Below, one piece after another: positions 37,705-45,992 of a DNA stretch of 64,000 bases; position 1 is the first letter of the stretch, and each line of letters begins with the position of its first letter. Both the position numbers and the translations under genes were made by a program. This DNA comes from Pseudodesulfovibrio senegalensis (lineage in GTDB: Bacteria > Desulfobacterota > Desulfovibrionia > Desulfovibrionales > Desulfovibrionaceae). The notes under the pieces were generated by a model, which was not told the origin of the DNA, made no database searches, and saw only the letters and a program-made list of their open reading frames with translations. The stretch covers positions 62,001-126,000 of the forward strand of contig NZ_WAIE01000005.1 of NCBI RefSeq assembly GCF_008830225.1, in the 5' to 3' direction.

Positions 37705-38190
37705 TTAAACCATGTTCAAGGCTTCTTTTTCCTCATTGCTCAAAAGCTGATTCAGATCAAGAAGCACCAAAAGCCTGTCGTCCATGTTGCCGACACCCTC
37801 GATGTACTCTGATTCAAGGCCGGAAACGACAGGCGGCGGCGGCTCAACCGTATTGGCGGGAATACGCAGGACTTCGGAAACGGAATCCACGACAAATCCC
37901 ACGATCATCATACTGATTTCGATCACGATGATTCGCGTATGCTTATCATGTTCACGCCCTTCCAACCCGAACCGCTTGCGCAGGTCCACAATCGGTATGA
38001 CCTTGCCGCGCAGGTTGATGACTCCTTCGACAAAATCTGGAGCGCGAGGAACATTGGTTATCTCCATGGTTCGAATTATTTCCTGAACCTGGAGTATATC
38101 AACGCCGAACTCTTCCACGCCGATACTGAATGTCACCAACTGAATAAGTTCGTCATCCTGCTGCCGGACTTCGTTTTCTTCCACATCCAT
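37705..38190 (-). CDS. cheW: Chemotaxis coupling protein CheW
   Basis: A 161-residue adaptor linking chemoreceptors to CheA. The double beta-barrel fold is recognisable from 'LVTFSIGVEEFGVDILQVQEII', 'NVPRAPDFVEGVINLRGKVIPIVDLRKRF' and 'VDSVSEVLRIP'. AAGGA lies nine bases before the ATG. It is a single-gene unit with a terminator, not part of a che operon here. Confidence 0.93.
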   Translation of the reverse strand: MDVEENEVRQQDDELIQLVTFSIGVEEFGVDILQVQEIIRTMEITNVPRAPDFVEGVINLRGKVIPIVDLRKRFGLEGREHDKHTRIIVIEISMMIVGFVVDSVSEVLRIPANTVEPPPPVVSGLESEYIEGVGNMDDRLLVLLDLNQLLSNEEKEALNMV

Positions 38191-38389
38191 ACTATTCTAT
38201 CCTTGGCTATGCGTCATGATGTCGAAAAGGTGCATATCCCGCAGAAACACTGCTTCAATACGGGATTCACAGTGGCAATTCACGATATATTTGTCAACGC
38301 TTATATCCCTCAGCCTGACGTAACCATATTGATTTGCGTGCTTCTTTCCAAAACAGAACCTTCCAGTGCCCGAGACGGTTTTCTTTTGG

Positions 38390-38418
38390 TTGACCTCTCA
38401 CAAACAAAGGGCTAACGT
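38390..38418 (+). promoter_or_regulatory. Candidate promoter in the 298-base gap before the 72-residue ORF
   Basis: TTGACC (38390-38395) and TAACGT (38413-38418) are 17 bases apart. The gap 38191-38488 separates divergent genes; apart from this and an isolated TTGACA on the minus strand (near 38298) I see nothing else in it. Confidence 0.33.
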
Positions 38419-38488
38419 AGATGAGACTTTTGCACCTATCTAACTGTTTATTTTAACTTTTTTGCTTCAACTAGGAAGGTTCCTCAAT

Positions 38489-38707
38489 ATGGGGCAATAT
38501 GATTCTTTCGCTGACGACCTGACTTTCGAGGCGCAAGTCAAGTCGCTCGCTGACGAAGAACTACTGGATTTCTGGGAGGAAACCCAGCAGTTGGTAAAAA
38601 TGCTGGATCAGGAACCCAATCAGGATCTGTCCGATTTCAATCCCGAATATGAAAAGATCATACTTCAGGAGCTTCAATTCAGAAACTGTCAACGGACCTT
38701 GCGTTGA
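38489..38707 (+). CDS. Uncharacterised 72-residue acidic protein
   Basis: A short acidic, mostly helical soluble protein (MGQYDSFADDLTFEAQVKSLADEELLDFWEETQQL...). It has one cysteine near the end and no membrane span or signal. The start at 38489 has GGAAGG upstream; an ATG at 38462 does not. It is a single-gene unit bounded by a candidate promoter and a strong terminator, which supports it being real. I recognise no family. Confidence 0.6.
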   Translation: MGQYDSFADDLTFEAQVKSLADEELLDFWEETQQLVKMLDQEPNQDLSDFNPEYEKIILQELQFRNCQRTLR

Positions 38708-38727
38708 CACGGAATCAACAAAACAAC

Positions 38728-38761
38728 AAAAAAACCGTACCCATTCAGGTACGGTTTTTTT
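38728..38761. terminator. Bidirectional terminator between two uncharacterised genes
   Basis: AAAAAACCGTACC pairs with GGTACGGTTTTTT around a six-base loop, between convergent genes. Confidence 0.93.
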
Positions 38762-38770
38762 GTGTGATCA

Positions 38771-39460
38771 TCACTCTTCCAGATACACGCTGAACCAACT
38801 GCGGACAGTTTCTATGTGCCGGTCGCTCAAGAACGATACGATCTTGGCAAATAAATCGAGCAGAACAAGGGCGTTCACCGACGAATCGGCCTTGACATGA
38901 GAACGAATCCGGCGGGCCACCCAAAGATTCATGCATTCCACGTTTTTATAGATCGCCTTGAGTTCCAGAAGCGGGCTTTCAATGTGAACGCCATCGGTTG
39001 CCATAAAATATTTTGCCAGCATAAACATGGAAAGGGACCGGTAAATGGTCTCCTCCTCGGACGAGAAAGGCAGATGAAAACGAGCCATGGGGCGGAAAAA
39101 ACGTGTATGCGGACACCCGCTGCACGGCATGAGCAAACCGAGCATGGAACTCAATCCCTTTTGCGTGGTTGTCCTTTTGAAGACGGTTCGTTCATCGGTT
39201 GTTACACGCACCAGTACCGATTCATGAGAGACCCTTGAATGAAAACGATCAACCGCTCCGGAAATACACAAAGCCAGGGGGCAATGGACATGCTTCGTGC
39301 GATCCAGGGTGCAATGCGGGCACATATTGTTAGACAGCAGTGTCCATGAGGGTGGATTCTCCGGTTGCTTGAACAGATGGTCCAACGAATCCGGGTCAAA
39401 CCGGAGGTCAAAACATTCACTATCCCCGTCTTCGTACTCGAAATCATAAATCACCCGCAC
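38771..39460 (-). CDS. Uncharacterised cysteine-motif protein, 229 residues
   Basis: A soluble protein with no signal peptide. The N-terminus is acidic (RVIYDFEYEDGDSECFDLRFD). Cysteines are grouped: C47-x2-C50 (MCPHC), then C60 and C65 (HCPLALC), and a second CxxC, CSGC, near 112-115 with a histidine after it. This looks like one or two metal sites or a redox relay. The C-terminal half (about 135-229) is helical without cysteine clusters except one. The start is GTG at 39460 with GGAGG five bases before. It is a single-gene unit. I cannot name a family. Confidence 0.62.
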   Translation of the reverse strand: MRVIYDFEYEDGDSECFDLRFDPDSLDHLFKQPENPPSWTLLSNNMCPHCTLDRTKHVHCPLALCISGAVDRFHSRVSHESVLVRVTTDERTVFKRTTTQKGLSSMLGLLMPCSGCPHTRFFRPMARFHLPFSSEEETIYRSLSMFMLAKYFMATDGVHIESPLLELKAIYKNVECMNLWVARRIRSHVKADSSVNALVLLDLFAKIVSFLSDRHIETVRSWFSVYLEE

Positions 39461-39545
39461 ACATGCCTCCTTGCCGGCCTACCCAATTCCATGTTCACTC
39501 ACATATCCGCCCAACAGTATATCACCTGAGGCCCCATGCACAATG

Positions 39546-39577
39546 GAAAAAGGCCGCCCCCACTGCGGGAACGGCCT
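39546..39577 (-). terminator. Terminator after UDP-glucose dehydrogenase gene
   Basis: AGGCCG (39551-39556) pairs with CGGCCT (39572-39577), with extra inner CCC/GGG pairing, followed on the minus strand by TTTTT. Confidence 0.8.
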
Positions 39578-39601
39578 CGGATATAGCTTGAGCAACAAAG
39601 G

Positions 39602-40942
39602 CTAAACTGCAACAGGTTTTCTACCTATGCTGAAATAGGCAAACCCTGCCTGCGCCATCTTGTCCGGAGCATACAGATTGCGGCCATCAAAGAGGATCGG
39701 AGCGGTCAGCAACGCCTTGATCTGTTCGAAATCAGGATTTCGGAACTGGTTCCAGTCCGTGACCACGGCCATGCAGTCGGCACCGGAAAGAGCCTCGCAC
39801 TGTTCGTCAACAATCTCGACCAACGAATTATCCTTGAGAATATCCATGGCGCGCTCACCGGCAATGGGGTCATAAGCCTTCACCTTCATACCCAATGCCG
39901 TCAGTTCCCGAATCAACTCCAGCGACGGTGCTTCGCGCATATCGTCGGTATTGGCCTTGAAAGCCAATCCCCACAGCCCCAGCGTCTTGCCCTTGACCCC
40001 GCCCTGAGGTTCAAAATATTCCTTGATCTTGCTGGCAAGAACCAATTTCTGGTCATTATTTACCGTATCCACGGCCTTGATGAGACGGGCTTCATACCCA
40101 TACTCGTCGGCTGTTCCGATCAACGCCTTGACATCCTTGGGAAAACAGGACCCCCCGTAACCGACACCCGGATAAATGAAGTGATAGCCGATTCGGGAGT
40201 CCGCCCCAATGCCCATGCGCACCTCGCTGACATCGGCCCCCACGCGTTCACAAATATTGGCAACCTCGTTGATGAAGGAAATCTTGGTAGCCAGCATGCA
40301 GTTGGCAGCGTATTTGGTCATTTCGGCACTGCGAACCCCCATGATGATCAGCTTTTCACGACTGCGGGCAAACGGAGCGTACAGTTCCTTGAGCACGGCC
40401 GCGGATTCTTCGCTTTCGGTCCCGACCACGACCCTGTCCGGCTTCATGAAATCGCTGACTGCATCACCTTCCTTGAGAAACTCGGGGTTGGAAACAACGT
40501 CGAAATCAATGGCCTCGCCCCGGGCTTCCAATTCTCCGGCGATGATTGAACGCACGCGGTCAGCCGTGCCCACGGGCACGGTGGACTTGTCCACCACGAT
40601 CTTGGGCGAGGTCATCTTCTGCCCCACTTCCCGGGCAACGGCATCCACATAGCGCAGATCGCAATTGCCCTGTTCGTCGCTGGGCGTACCCACGGTTATG
40701 AACACAACCCGGGCTTCTTTCAAACCGTCGGCCAACGAGGTGGTAAACGTCAAACGACCTTCCGAATAATTGCGCTTGACCAGAGTTTCAAGACCGGGTT
40801 CGTAGATATGAACCTTGCCATTGCAAAGGTTGCGAACAACCTCTTCATTCACATCCACGCAACAGACCGTGCTTCCCATTTCGGCAAAACAGGCAGCAGT
40901 CACAAGCCCCACATATCCGGTTCCAACAATGCATACGTTCAT
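39602..40942 (-). CDS. UDP-glucose 6-dehydrogenase
   Basis: A 446-residue enzyme oxidising UDP-glucose twice to UDP-glucuronate with NAD. The N-terminal Rossmann motif is GTGYVG (7-12); the catalytic cysteine is in GGSCFPKD (about residue 260); 'SNPEFLKEG' and 'GLAFKANTDDMREAPS' complete the signature. The product feeds capsule, exopolysaccharide or lipid A sugars. It stands alone, with GGAG before the ATG and a terminator behind; no glycosyltransferases are adjacent. Confidence 0.93.
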   Translation of the reverse strand: MNVCIVGTGYVGLVTAACFAEMGSTVCCVDVNEEVVRNLCNGKVHIYEPGLETLVKRNYSEGRLTFTTSLADGLKEARVVFITVGTPSDEQGNCDLRYVDAVAREVGQKMTSPKIVVDKSTVPVGTADRVRSIIAGELEARGEAIDFDVVSNPEFLKEGDAVSDFMKPDRVVVGTESEESAAVLKELYAPFARSREKLIIMGVRSAEMTKYAANCMLATKISFINEVANICERVGADVSEVRMGIGADSRIGYHFIYPGVGYGGSCFPKDVKALIGTADEYGYEARLIKAVDTVNNDQKLVLASKIKEYFEPQGGVKGKTLGLWGLAFKANTDDMREAPSLELIRELTALGMKVKAYDPIAGERAMDILKDNSLVEIVDEQCEALSGADCMAVVTDWNQFRNPDFEQIKALLTAPILFDGRNLYAPDKMAQAGFAYFSIGRKPVAV

Positions 40943-41116
40943 CTATGAAAATCTCCATATTTATTTCTTCATTCGGCAAAGAGGCGATACAACCCTCCAG
41001 AGAGTGTTGTCAATCCGCGCCCCCACTTCACAACGCGGCTGTGCGGCGGTTTACTTCGCCGTAAGGAACGAGTAATCATTACGAATAATGACAACAACCT
41101 TTCGGAGGTATCATAC

Positions 41117-41842
41117 ATGCCCGTACTCTGCGTAAATGTCGACCATGTCGCCACGCTTCGCCAGGCCAGGATGGGAATCGAGCCCGAACCGGTCACAGCC
41201 GCATACATGGCCGAACTGGCCGGAGCAGTCGGCATCATCACCCACCTGCGCGAAGACCGCCGCCATATTCAGGACCGCGATGTCGAACTCATCCGCGCCA
41301 CCTGCAACACCCGCCTGCACTTCGAGATGGCCGCCACCGAAGAGATGCAGCAAATAGCCCTCGGCCTTTCTCCGGAAACAGTATGCCTTGTTCCCGAAAA
41401 ACGAGAAGAACTGACCACGGAAGGCGGGCTGAACTGCGTAGGCCGGGAGCAGCACTTCAAGGACTACCTTGCTCCCCTGCACGCCAATGGCATCCGTTCC
41501 AGCCTGTTCATCGACGCGGACCCGCAGCAAATTGAGGCCGCCCACGCCGCAGGGGCCGAATTCATCGAAATACACACCGGCCACTATGCGGACGCCAAGG
41601 ACATGAACCAACGCAAAAACGAACTGGAAAAAATCCTTGCCGGAATCCGCCAGGCCCAGGACCTCGGGCTCAAGGTCAACCTTGGTCACGGCCTGAACTA
41701 CCGCAATATACTTGCCTTCAAGAATGTGACCGGCATCAGCGAATACTCCATCGGACACAGCATCATGGCCCGTGCCATCTTCGTCGGACTGGACCGTGCC
41801 GTTCGCGACATGGCAGATATCGTCCGAACCTTTGCGGATTAG
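41117..41842 (+). CDS. pdxJ: Pyridoxine 5'-phosphate synthase
   Basis: A 241-residue TIM-barrel enzyme joining 1-deoxy-D-xylulose 5-phosphate and 3-amino-2-oxopropyl phosphate to pyridoxine 5'-phosphate. Signatures are '[15 protein letters not shown]', '[14 protein letters not shown]' (here IITHLRED), '[17 protein letters not shown]' and '[10 protein letters not shown]'. GGAGG lies eight bases before the ATG. It heads a tight operon; acpS starts four bases after its stop, an arrangement shared with E. coli and many other bacteria. Its product PLP serves several enzymes in this window. Confidence 0.96.
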   Translation: MPVLCVNVDHVATLRQARMGIEPEPVTAAYMAELAGAVGIITHLREDRRHIQDRDVELIRATCNTRLHFEMAATEEMQQIALGLSPETVCLVPEKREELTTEGGLNCVGREQHFKDYLAPLHANGIRSSLFIDADPQQIEAAHAAGAEFIEIHTGHYADAKDMNQRKNELEKILAGIRQAQDLGLKVNLGHGLNYRNILAFKNVTGISEYSIGHSIMARAIFVGLDRAVRDMADIVRTFAD

Positions 41843-41845
41843 ATC

Positions 41846-42220
41846 ATGATCAAGGGAACAGGGATCGATCTTGTTGAAATACGGCGCATTCGCCGCATCA
41901 TGGAACGCCACGGCCAGCGGTTCATTGCCAAAATTCTTACGGACCGGGAAATGGCCCAACTGCCAAAAAACGACCCAGTGCCGCGGCTGGCGGCTCTGTT
42001 TGCAGCCAAGGAGGCGGCGGTCAAGGCGCTGGGGACCGGTTTTTCCAAAGGCATCCATTTCAAATGTGTGGAGATACTCCACGCGGAAAACGGCAGACCG
42101 GACATCTCCTTTCTCGGCAAGGCGCAACGTGTTATTCAAAAAAGAGAAATTCTTGGCGGCCATGTGTCCCTGACCCACGAAAAAGGCTATGCCGCGGCCG
42201 TGGTCATCCTCGAAGGTTGA
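41846..42220 (+). CDS. acpS: Holo-[acyl-carrier-protein] synthase
   Basis: A 124-residue enzyme that transfers 4'-phosphopantetheine from CoA to acyl carrier protein. The Mg2+/CoA site is visible as GTGIDLVEI (D8) and 'FAAKEAAVKALG' (E near 57), and the C-terminal 'VSLTHEKGYAAAVV'. It lies between pdxJ and the NAD(P)HX repair gene. Confidence 0.94.
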   Translation: MIKGTGIDLVEIRRIRRIMERHGQRFIAKILTDREMAQLPKNDPVPRLAALFAAKEAAVKALGTGFSKGIHFKCVEILHAENGRPDISFLGKAQRVIQKREILGGHVSLTHEKGYAAAVVILEG

Positions 42221-42238
42221 GCAAAACGGAGGTTGAAC

Positions 42239-43777
42239 GTGTTTTTGCCCCTGCCCACCCCTGCCGAAATGTCCGCATGGGACATGGAAACCATCCACGG
42301 CCTCGGCATCCCCGGCATGACGCTCATGGAAACCGCCAGCCGGGAAGCTACTTCCGTGCTCATGGAACAATTCGAAGAGACTTACGGTCCCATTGCCGGA
42401 ACCGAAGCCTGCCTGTTTGCCGGGCCCGGCAACAACGGCGGGGACGCGTTCGCCATGGCACGCCATCTGGCCGAACAGGATGTGGACGTCACCGTATTTC
42501 ACACCCGACCCAAAAACCGATACCGGGGCGAGGCCCGCTCCAACATGCTGTTGTGCAAGAAACTCGGCATTCCCCTGCGCCACGCGGATTCCCTCTTTTC
42601 CGGTCCATTGCCGCAACCGGACATCATTGTGGACGGCCTGCTCGGAACCGGATTCTCGGGCACACTGCGGGAAGCCATGCTCCGGCTGATTCGCACCATA
42701 AACGCCATGGGCAAACGCGCGTTCGTGCTTTCCGTGGACATCCCGTCCGGCCTGAACGGCACCACCGGAGCCGCCCAGCCCGATGCGGTTCGGGCCGATG
42801 CCACGGCTACGTTCGAAGCGGCCAAAATCGGCCTGATGATGCCGAAGGCCGAAGAATTCACCGGCGATGTTTTCGTATGCCCCATCGGTATTCCCCGCCA
42901 AATACGTGACCGTCTTGCCCCGAAACGATGGCTCATGTCCGACTCGCTCCTGCGGGCCACACCGCGCCCTTCTCCGTCCATGCACAAAGGCTCTGCCGGA
43001 CATATGCTGGTTATTGGCGGATCCAAAGGCCTGACAGGGGCCGCACATCTTGCCGCACTCGGGGCCCTGCGCGGCGGAGCCGGATTGGTGAGTGTGGCCT
43101 GCCCTTCAGGGCTGGAAGAATCGGTCCGCTGCGGATGTCCGGAAATAATGACCATTCCGGTCGGTAAAAATGCACAATGGTCTACAGACGCGGCATCGGC
43201 CATAACCGACCAGCTGTACCGTTTTGATGCCGTGGTCGTGGGCCCGGGGCTGGGCAGATCGGGAAAAACAGTTGATTTTCTCAGGAAAATTGTTGCAAGC
43301 TGTCCGCTCCCTACGGTGCTTGACGCGGATGCGCTTTACTGTCTGGCACAAGATCCGGGGCTCACGGAATCGCTTGCCGCCACAACGGTCCTCACGCCCC
43401 ACCCCGGAGAAATGGCCACGTTGACCGGTCTTACATCCGCAGCAATACAAGATGACCGCCTAGCGGCAGCCGAGGGTTTTGCAGCGCGCTGCAAGGCAGT
43501 GCTCGTGCTCAAAGGTGCCGGTACCATTGTCGCCAACAGCGAAAAAACGTGTATTTCGCCCATCGCATCACCGGCGCTGGCTGTTGCCGGTTCAGGCGAC
43601 ATACTGGCCGGTCTGACCGGAGCACTTCTCGCACAGGGCCACGCACCGCTTCAGGCGGCCTGTCTCGGAGTGTACCGACATGCAGTGGCTGGACTGATGC
43701 TTGAAGAAAAATTTCCATTCCGAGGCAATATCGCCCGGGATATCGCGGCAATGCTGCCCCATGCCATCAAGGAGTGA
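42239..43777 (+). CDS. Bifunctional NAD(P)H-hydrate epimerase / ADP-dependent NAD(P)H-hydrate dehydratase
   Basis: A 512-residue fusion that repairs hydrated NAD(P)H. The YjeF-N epimerase domain (about 1-215) shows 'GPGNNGGDAFAMARHL' and 'VDIPSGLNG'. The C-terminal ribokinase-like dehydratase (about 230-510) shows 'GHMLVIGGSKGLTGAAHLA', 'TPHPGEMATL' and 'AVAGSGDILAGLTGA', with the catalytic aspartate in GSGD. The start is GTG at 42239: GGAGG is six bases upstream, whereas the TTG at 42233 touches it. The CBS gene follows after four bases. Confidence 0.93.
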   Translation: MFLPLPTPAEMSAWDMETIHGLGIPGMTLMETASREATSVLMEQFEETYGPIAGTEACLFAGPGNNGGDAFAMARHLAEQDVDVTVFHTRPKNRYRGEARSNMLLCKKLGIPLRHADSLFSGPLPQPDIIVDGLLGTGFSGTLREAMLRLIRTINAMGKRAFVLSVDIPSGLNGTTGAAQPDAVRADATATFEAAKIGLMMPKAEEFTGDVFVCPIGIPRQIRDRLAPKRWLMSDSLLRATPRPSPSMHKGSAGHMLVIGGSKGLTGAAHLAALGALRGGAGLVSVACPSGLEESVRCGCPEIMTIPVGKNAQWSTDAASAITDQLYRFDAVVVGPGLGRSGKTVDFLRKIVASCPLPTVLDADALYCLAQDPGLTESLAATTVLTPHPGEMATLTGLTSAAIQDDRLAAAEGFAARCKAVLVLKGAGTIVANSEKTCISPIASPALAVAGSGDILAGLTGALLAQGHAPLQAACLGVYRHAVAGLMLEEKFPFRGNIARDIAAMLPHAIKE

Positions 43778-43781
43778 ACTC

Positions 43782-44237
43782 ATGCTGAAAGCCAGAGACA
43801 TAATGACGGAAAAAGCAATCACCCTGAAGCCGGATACGGACATTGTCAGCGCCGTGAAAACACTGCTGGAAAACAAGATAAACGGTGTTCCGGTCGTGGA
43901 AGATGACGGCTCCGTGATCGGCGTGCTGACTCAGAGCGATCTGGTGGCACAGCAAAAAGAACTGAAACTGCCGTCCTTTTTCACCTTGCTGGATGGCGTA
44001 TTTCCTCTTTCCTCATACGAGGAACTGGACAAACAGTTACAAAAAATTTCGGCTATCGTGGTTCGAGAGGCCATGACTCCTGCTCCGGCAACGGTCACGC
44101 CTGAAACCAAAATCGCCCAGATAGCCACCATCATGGCAGACAAAAAACTGTATACGCTGCCAGTGGTGGAAAACGGAAAACTCATCGGCGTGGTGGGCAA
44201 GGAAGATGTTCTCAGAACCCTTGTCCAACACAGATAG
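43782..44237 (+). CDS. Two-CBS-domain protein
   Basis: A 151-residue protein made of two CBS domains: about 3-62 ('ARDIMTEKAITLKPDTDIVSAV ... GVPVVEDDGSVIGVLTQSDL') and 93-150 ('VREAMTPAPATVTPETKIAQIA ... LPVVENGKLIGVVGKEDVLR'). Such pairs bind adenine nucleotides. The 30-residue insert between them, with 'FFTLLDGVFPLSS', is typical of a stand-alone subclass. AAGGAG precedes the ATG. Its partner is unknown; the operon setting gives no strong hint. Confidence 0.88.
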   Translation: MLKARDIMTEKAITLKPDTDIVSAVKTLLENKINGVPVVEDDGSVIGVLTQSDLVAQQKELKLPSFFTLLDGVFPLSSYEELDKQLQKISAIVVREAMTPAPATVTPETKIAQIATIMADKKLYTLPVVENGKLIGVVGKEDVLRTLVQHR

Positions 44238-44250
44238 ACATTCGAATCCC

Positions 44251-44757
44251 ATGAAACTGCGTCTTTTTCTCGACTCAACAGAAAATACGCTGGAACTGGG
44301 AGCCCTGCTGGCAACAATGTTCCGAACCGTGGACATCTGCCCTGCGTTGCTGCTCAACGGTGGGCTCGGCTCCGGGAAAACCACGCTCGTGCGCGGTCTG
44401 GTGTCCGCCCTGCCCGGATCGGAACAGGCGGACGTTTCCAGCCCGAGTTTCAACATATTCAATGTCTATCCCACCACGCCGCAGGTGGCGCATTTCGACC
44501 TCTACAGGCTTGAAGGAATGCCGCCGGACGAATCCCTGTTCGAATTCCTGAGCGATGAAACAACGCTCACTATTATCGAATGGATCAAATACCTCGACAG
44601 GAAACACTGGCCGGAACAGGCCATATGCCTTGAATGGACCGACCTGCGCCAAGGCAGGTCACTCGACATATACACAATAGGGAGCAAGGCTCGCCCAATG
44701 TTGGAGTCGCACGCGCCTCTGCTCCGCAAATATACGATGGAATCGGATTTGACATGA
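44251..44757 (+). CDS. tsaE: tRNA threonylcarbamoyladenosine biosynthesis protein TsaE
   Basis: A 168-residue ATPase needed for the t6A modification of ANN-decoding tRNAs. Walker A is GGLGSGKTT (about 38-46), followed by 'VSSPSFNIFNVY' and 'VAHFDLYRLEG', all family signatures; 'TIIEWIKYL' is the Walker-B-like region. The start at 44251 fits the family although the ribosome-binding site is weak. It overlaps lysC by four bases (ATGA). Confidence 0.92.
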   Translation: MKLRLFLDSTENTLELGALLATMFRTVDICPALLLNGGLGSGKTTLVRGLVSALPGSEQADVSSPSFNIFNVYPTTPQVAHFDLYRLEGMPPDESLFEFLSDETTLTIIEWIKYLDRKHWPEQAICLEWTDLRQGRSLDIYTIGSKARPMLESHAPLLRKYTMESDLT

Positions 44758-45992
44758 ACATTGTTGTACAGAAATTCGGTGGAACGTCCGTTGCCAACCT
44801 GGAATGCCAGAAGCAGGTCATGAAAAAAGTCCTTCGCCCCTATCGTGAAGGCAACAAGGTCGTGGTCGTTCTTTCCGCCATGGCCGGTGAAACCAACCGA
44901 CTACTGACCCTGGCAAACGAATGGAGTGAATGTCCCGACGCCGCCGAGGTGGACGCACTGGTTTCCACCGGAGAACAGGTGTCGTGCGCCCTGTTCTCCA
45001 TGCTCCTCAAACAGCAGGGGGTCCAGGCTCGCTCGGTGCTCGGCTTTCAGGCCCCCATCAAGACTGACTGCAGCTACGGCAAAGCCCGGATCGTTGACAT
45101 CGACACCGAAGAACTGAAATCCATGCTCGAGACCAACGACATTCTCGTTGTGGCTGGTTTTCAGGGCTGCGACGAATGTCACAGGATCACCACACTGGGC
45201 CGTGGCGGCTCCGACACTTCGGCCGTGGCTCTTGCCGCGGCACTGGATGCCGAAGTGTGTGAAATCTATACTGACGTCCCCGGCGTCTTTACCACCGACC
45301 CAAACATTTGCAGCGACGCGCGCAAGCTGGACCGGGTTTCCTATGAGGAAATGCTCGAGATGGCCAGCATGGGAGCCAAGGTGCTCCAGATCCGTTCCGT
45401 CGAATTTGCCAAGAAATACAACGTAAACGTGCACGTCCGCACCACTTTTTCGGACGAAATGGGCACGCTCGTCACCCAGGAGGATACAGACATGGAATCC
45501 GTTCTTGTTTCCGGAATCGCATACGACAAGGACCAGGCCCGCGTAACTCTCGTTCACGTGCGAGACGAACCGGGCATTTCCGCAGCCATTTTCGCGCCGC
45601 TGGCCGAAAAGAAAATCCTCGTGGACATGATTGTCCAAAACCCCAGTAAAAACGGAACCACGGACATGACCTTCACCGTGCCCAGGGGGGATTTGGAGCA
45701 AACCGTCAAAATTCTTGAAACACTCAAGTATGAAATCAACTACGAAGAGCTACTATCCGCCGAAAACGTCAGCAAAGTCTCGATTATCGGCGTCGGAATG
45801 AGAAACCATTCCGGCGTGGCTGCAAAGGCGTTTCAGGCACTGAGCGACGAGAACATCAATATCCTCATGATCAGCACCTCGGAAATCAAGGTCACCTGCC
45901 TCATCGAGGACAAATACACAGAACTCGCCGTTCGCACTCTGCACAAAACCTTCGGGTTGGAAGAAGACGGATTACAATCGGAAAGGACATGA
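44754..45992 (+). CDS. lysC: Aspartate kinase
   Basis: A 412-residue enzyme phosphorylating aspartate, the entry to lysine, threonine, methionine and diaminopimelate synthesis. The amino acid kinase domain (about 1-245) has KFGGTSV at the start, 'TLGRGGSDTSAVALAAAL' and 'EIYTDVPGVFTTDP'. Two ACT domains follow (about 260-410; 'LVHVRDEPGISAAIF' and 'IIGVGMRNHSGVAAKAF'), the usual sites of feedback by lysine or threonine. It is coupled by ATGA overlaps to tsaE and to cimA. Confidence 0.95.
   Translation: MNIVVQKFGGTSVANLECQKQVMKKVLRPYREGNKVVVVLSAMAGETNRLLTLANEWSECPDAAEVDALVSTGEQVSCALFSMLLKQQGVQARSVLGFQAPIKTDCSYGKARIVDIDTEELKSMLETNDILVVAGFQGCDECHRITTLGRGGSDTSAVALAAALDAEVCEIYTDVPGVFTTDPNICSDARKLDRVSYEEMLEMASMGAKVLQIRSVEFAKKYNVNVHVRTTFSDEMGTLVTQEDTDMESVLVSGIAYDKDQARVTLVHVRDEPGISAAIFAPLAEKKILVDMIVQNPSKNGTTDMTFTVPRGDLEQTVKILETLKYEINYEELLSAENVSKVSIIGVGMRNHSGVAAKAFQALSDENINILMISTSEIKVTCLIEDKYTELAVRTLHKTFGLEEDGLQSERT

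Noticed and set aside
41072-41082. Palindrome GTAATCATTAC upstream of pdxJ as an operator
   Set aside because: It is short, AT-rich and overlaps the likely promoter region; no known regulator motif matches, so chance is the simpler explanation.
41111-43048. A 645-residue open frame on the minus strand opposite pdxJ, acpS and the NAD(P)HX gene
   Set aside because: It lies wholly antisense to three well-supported genes, has low-complexity Gly/His/Phe-rich translation and no family match. It is a by-product of codon bias.
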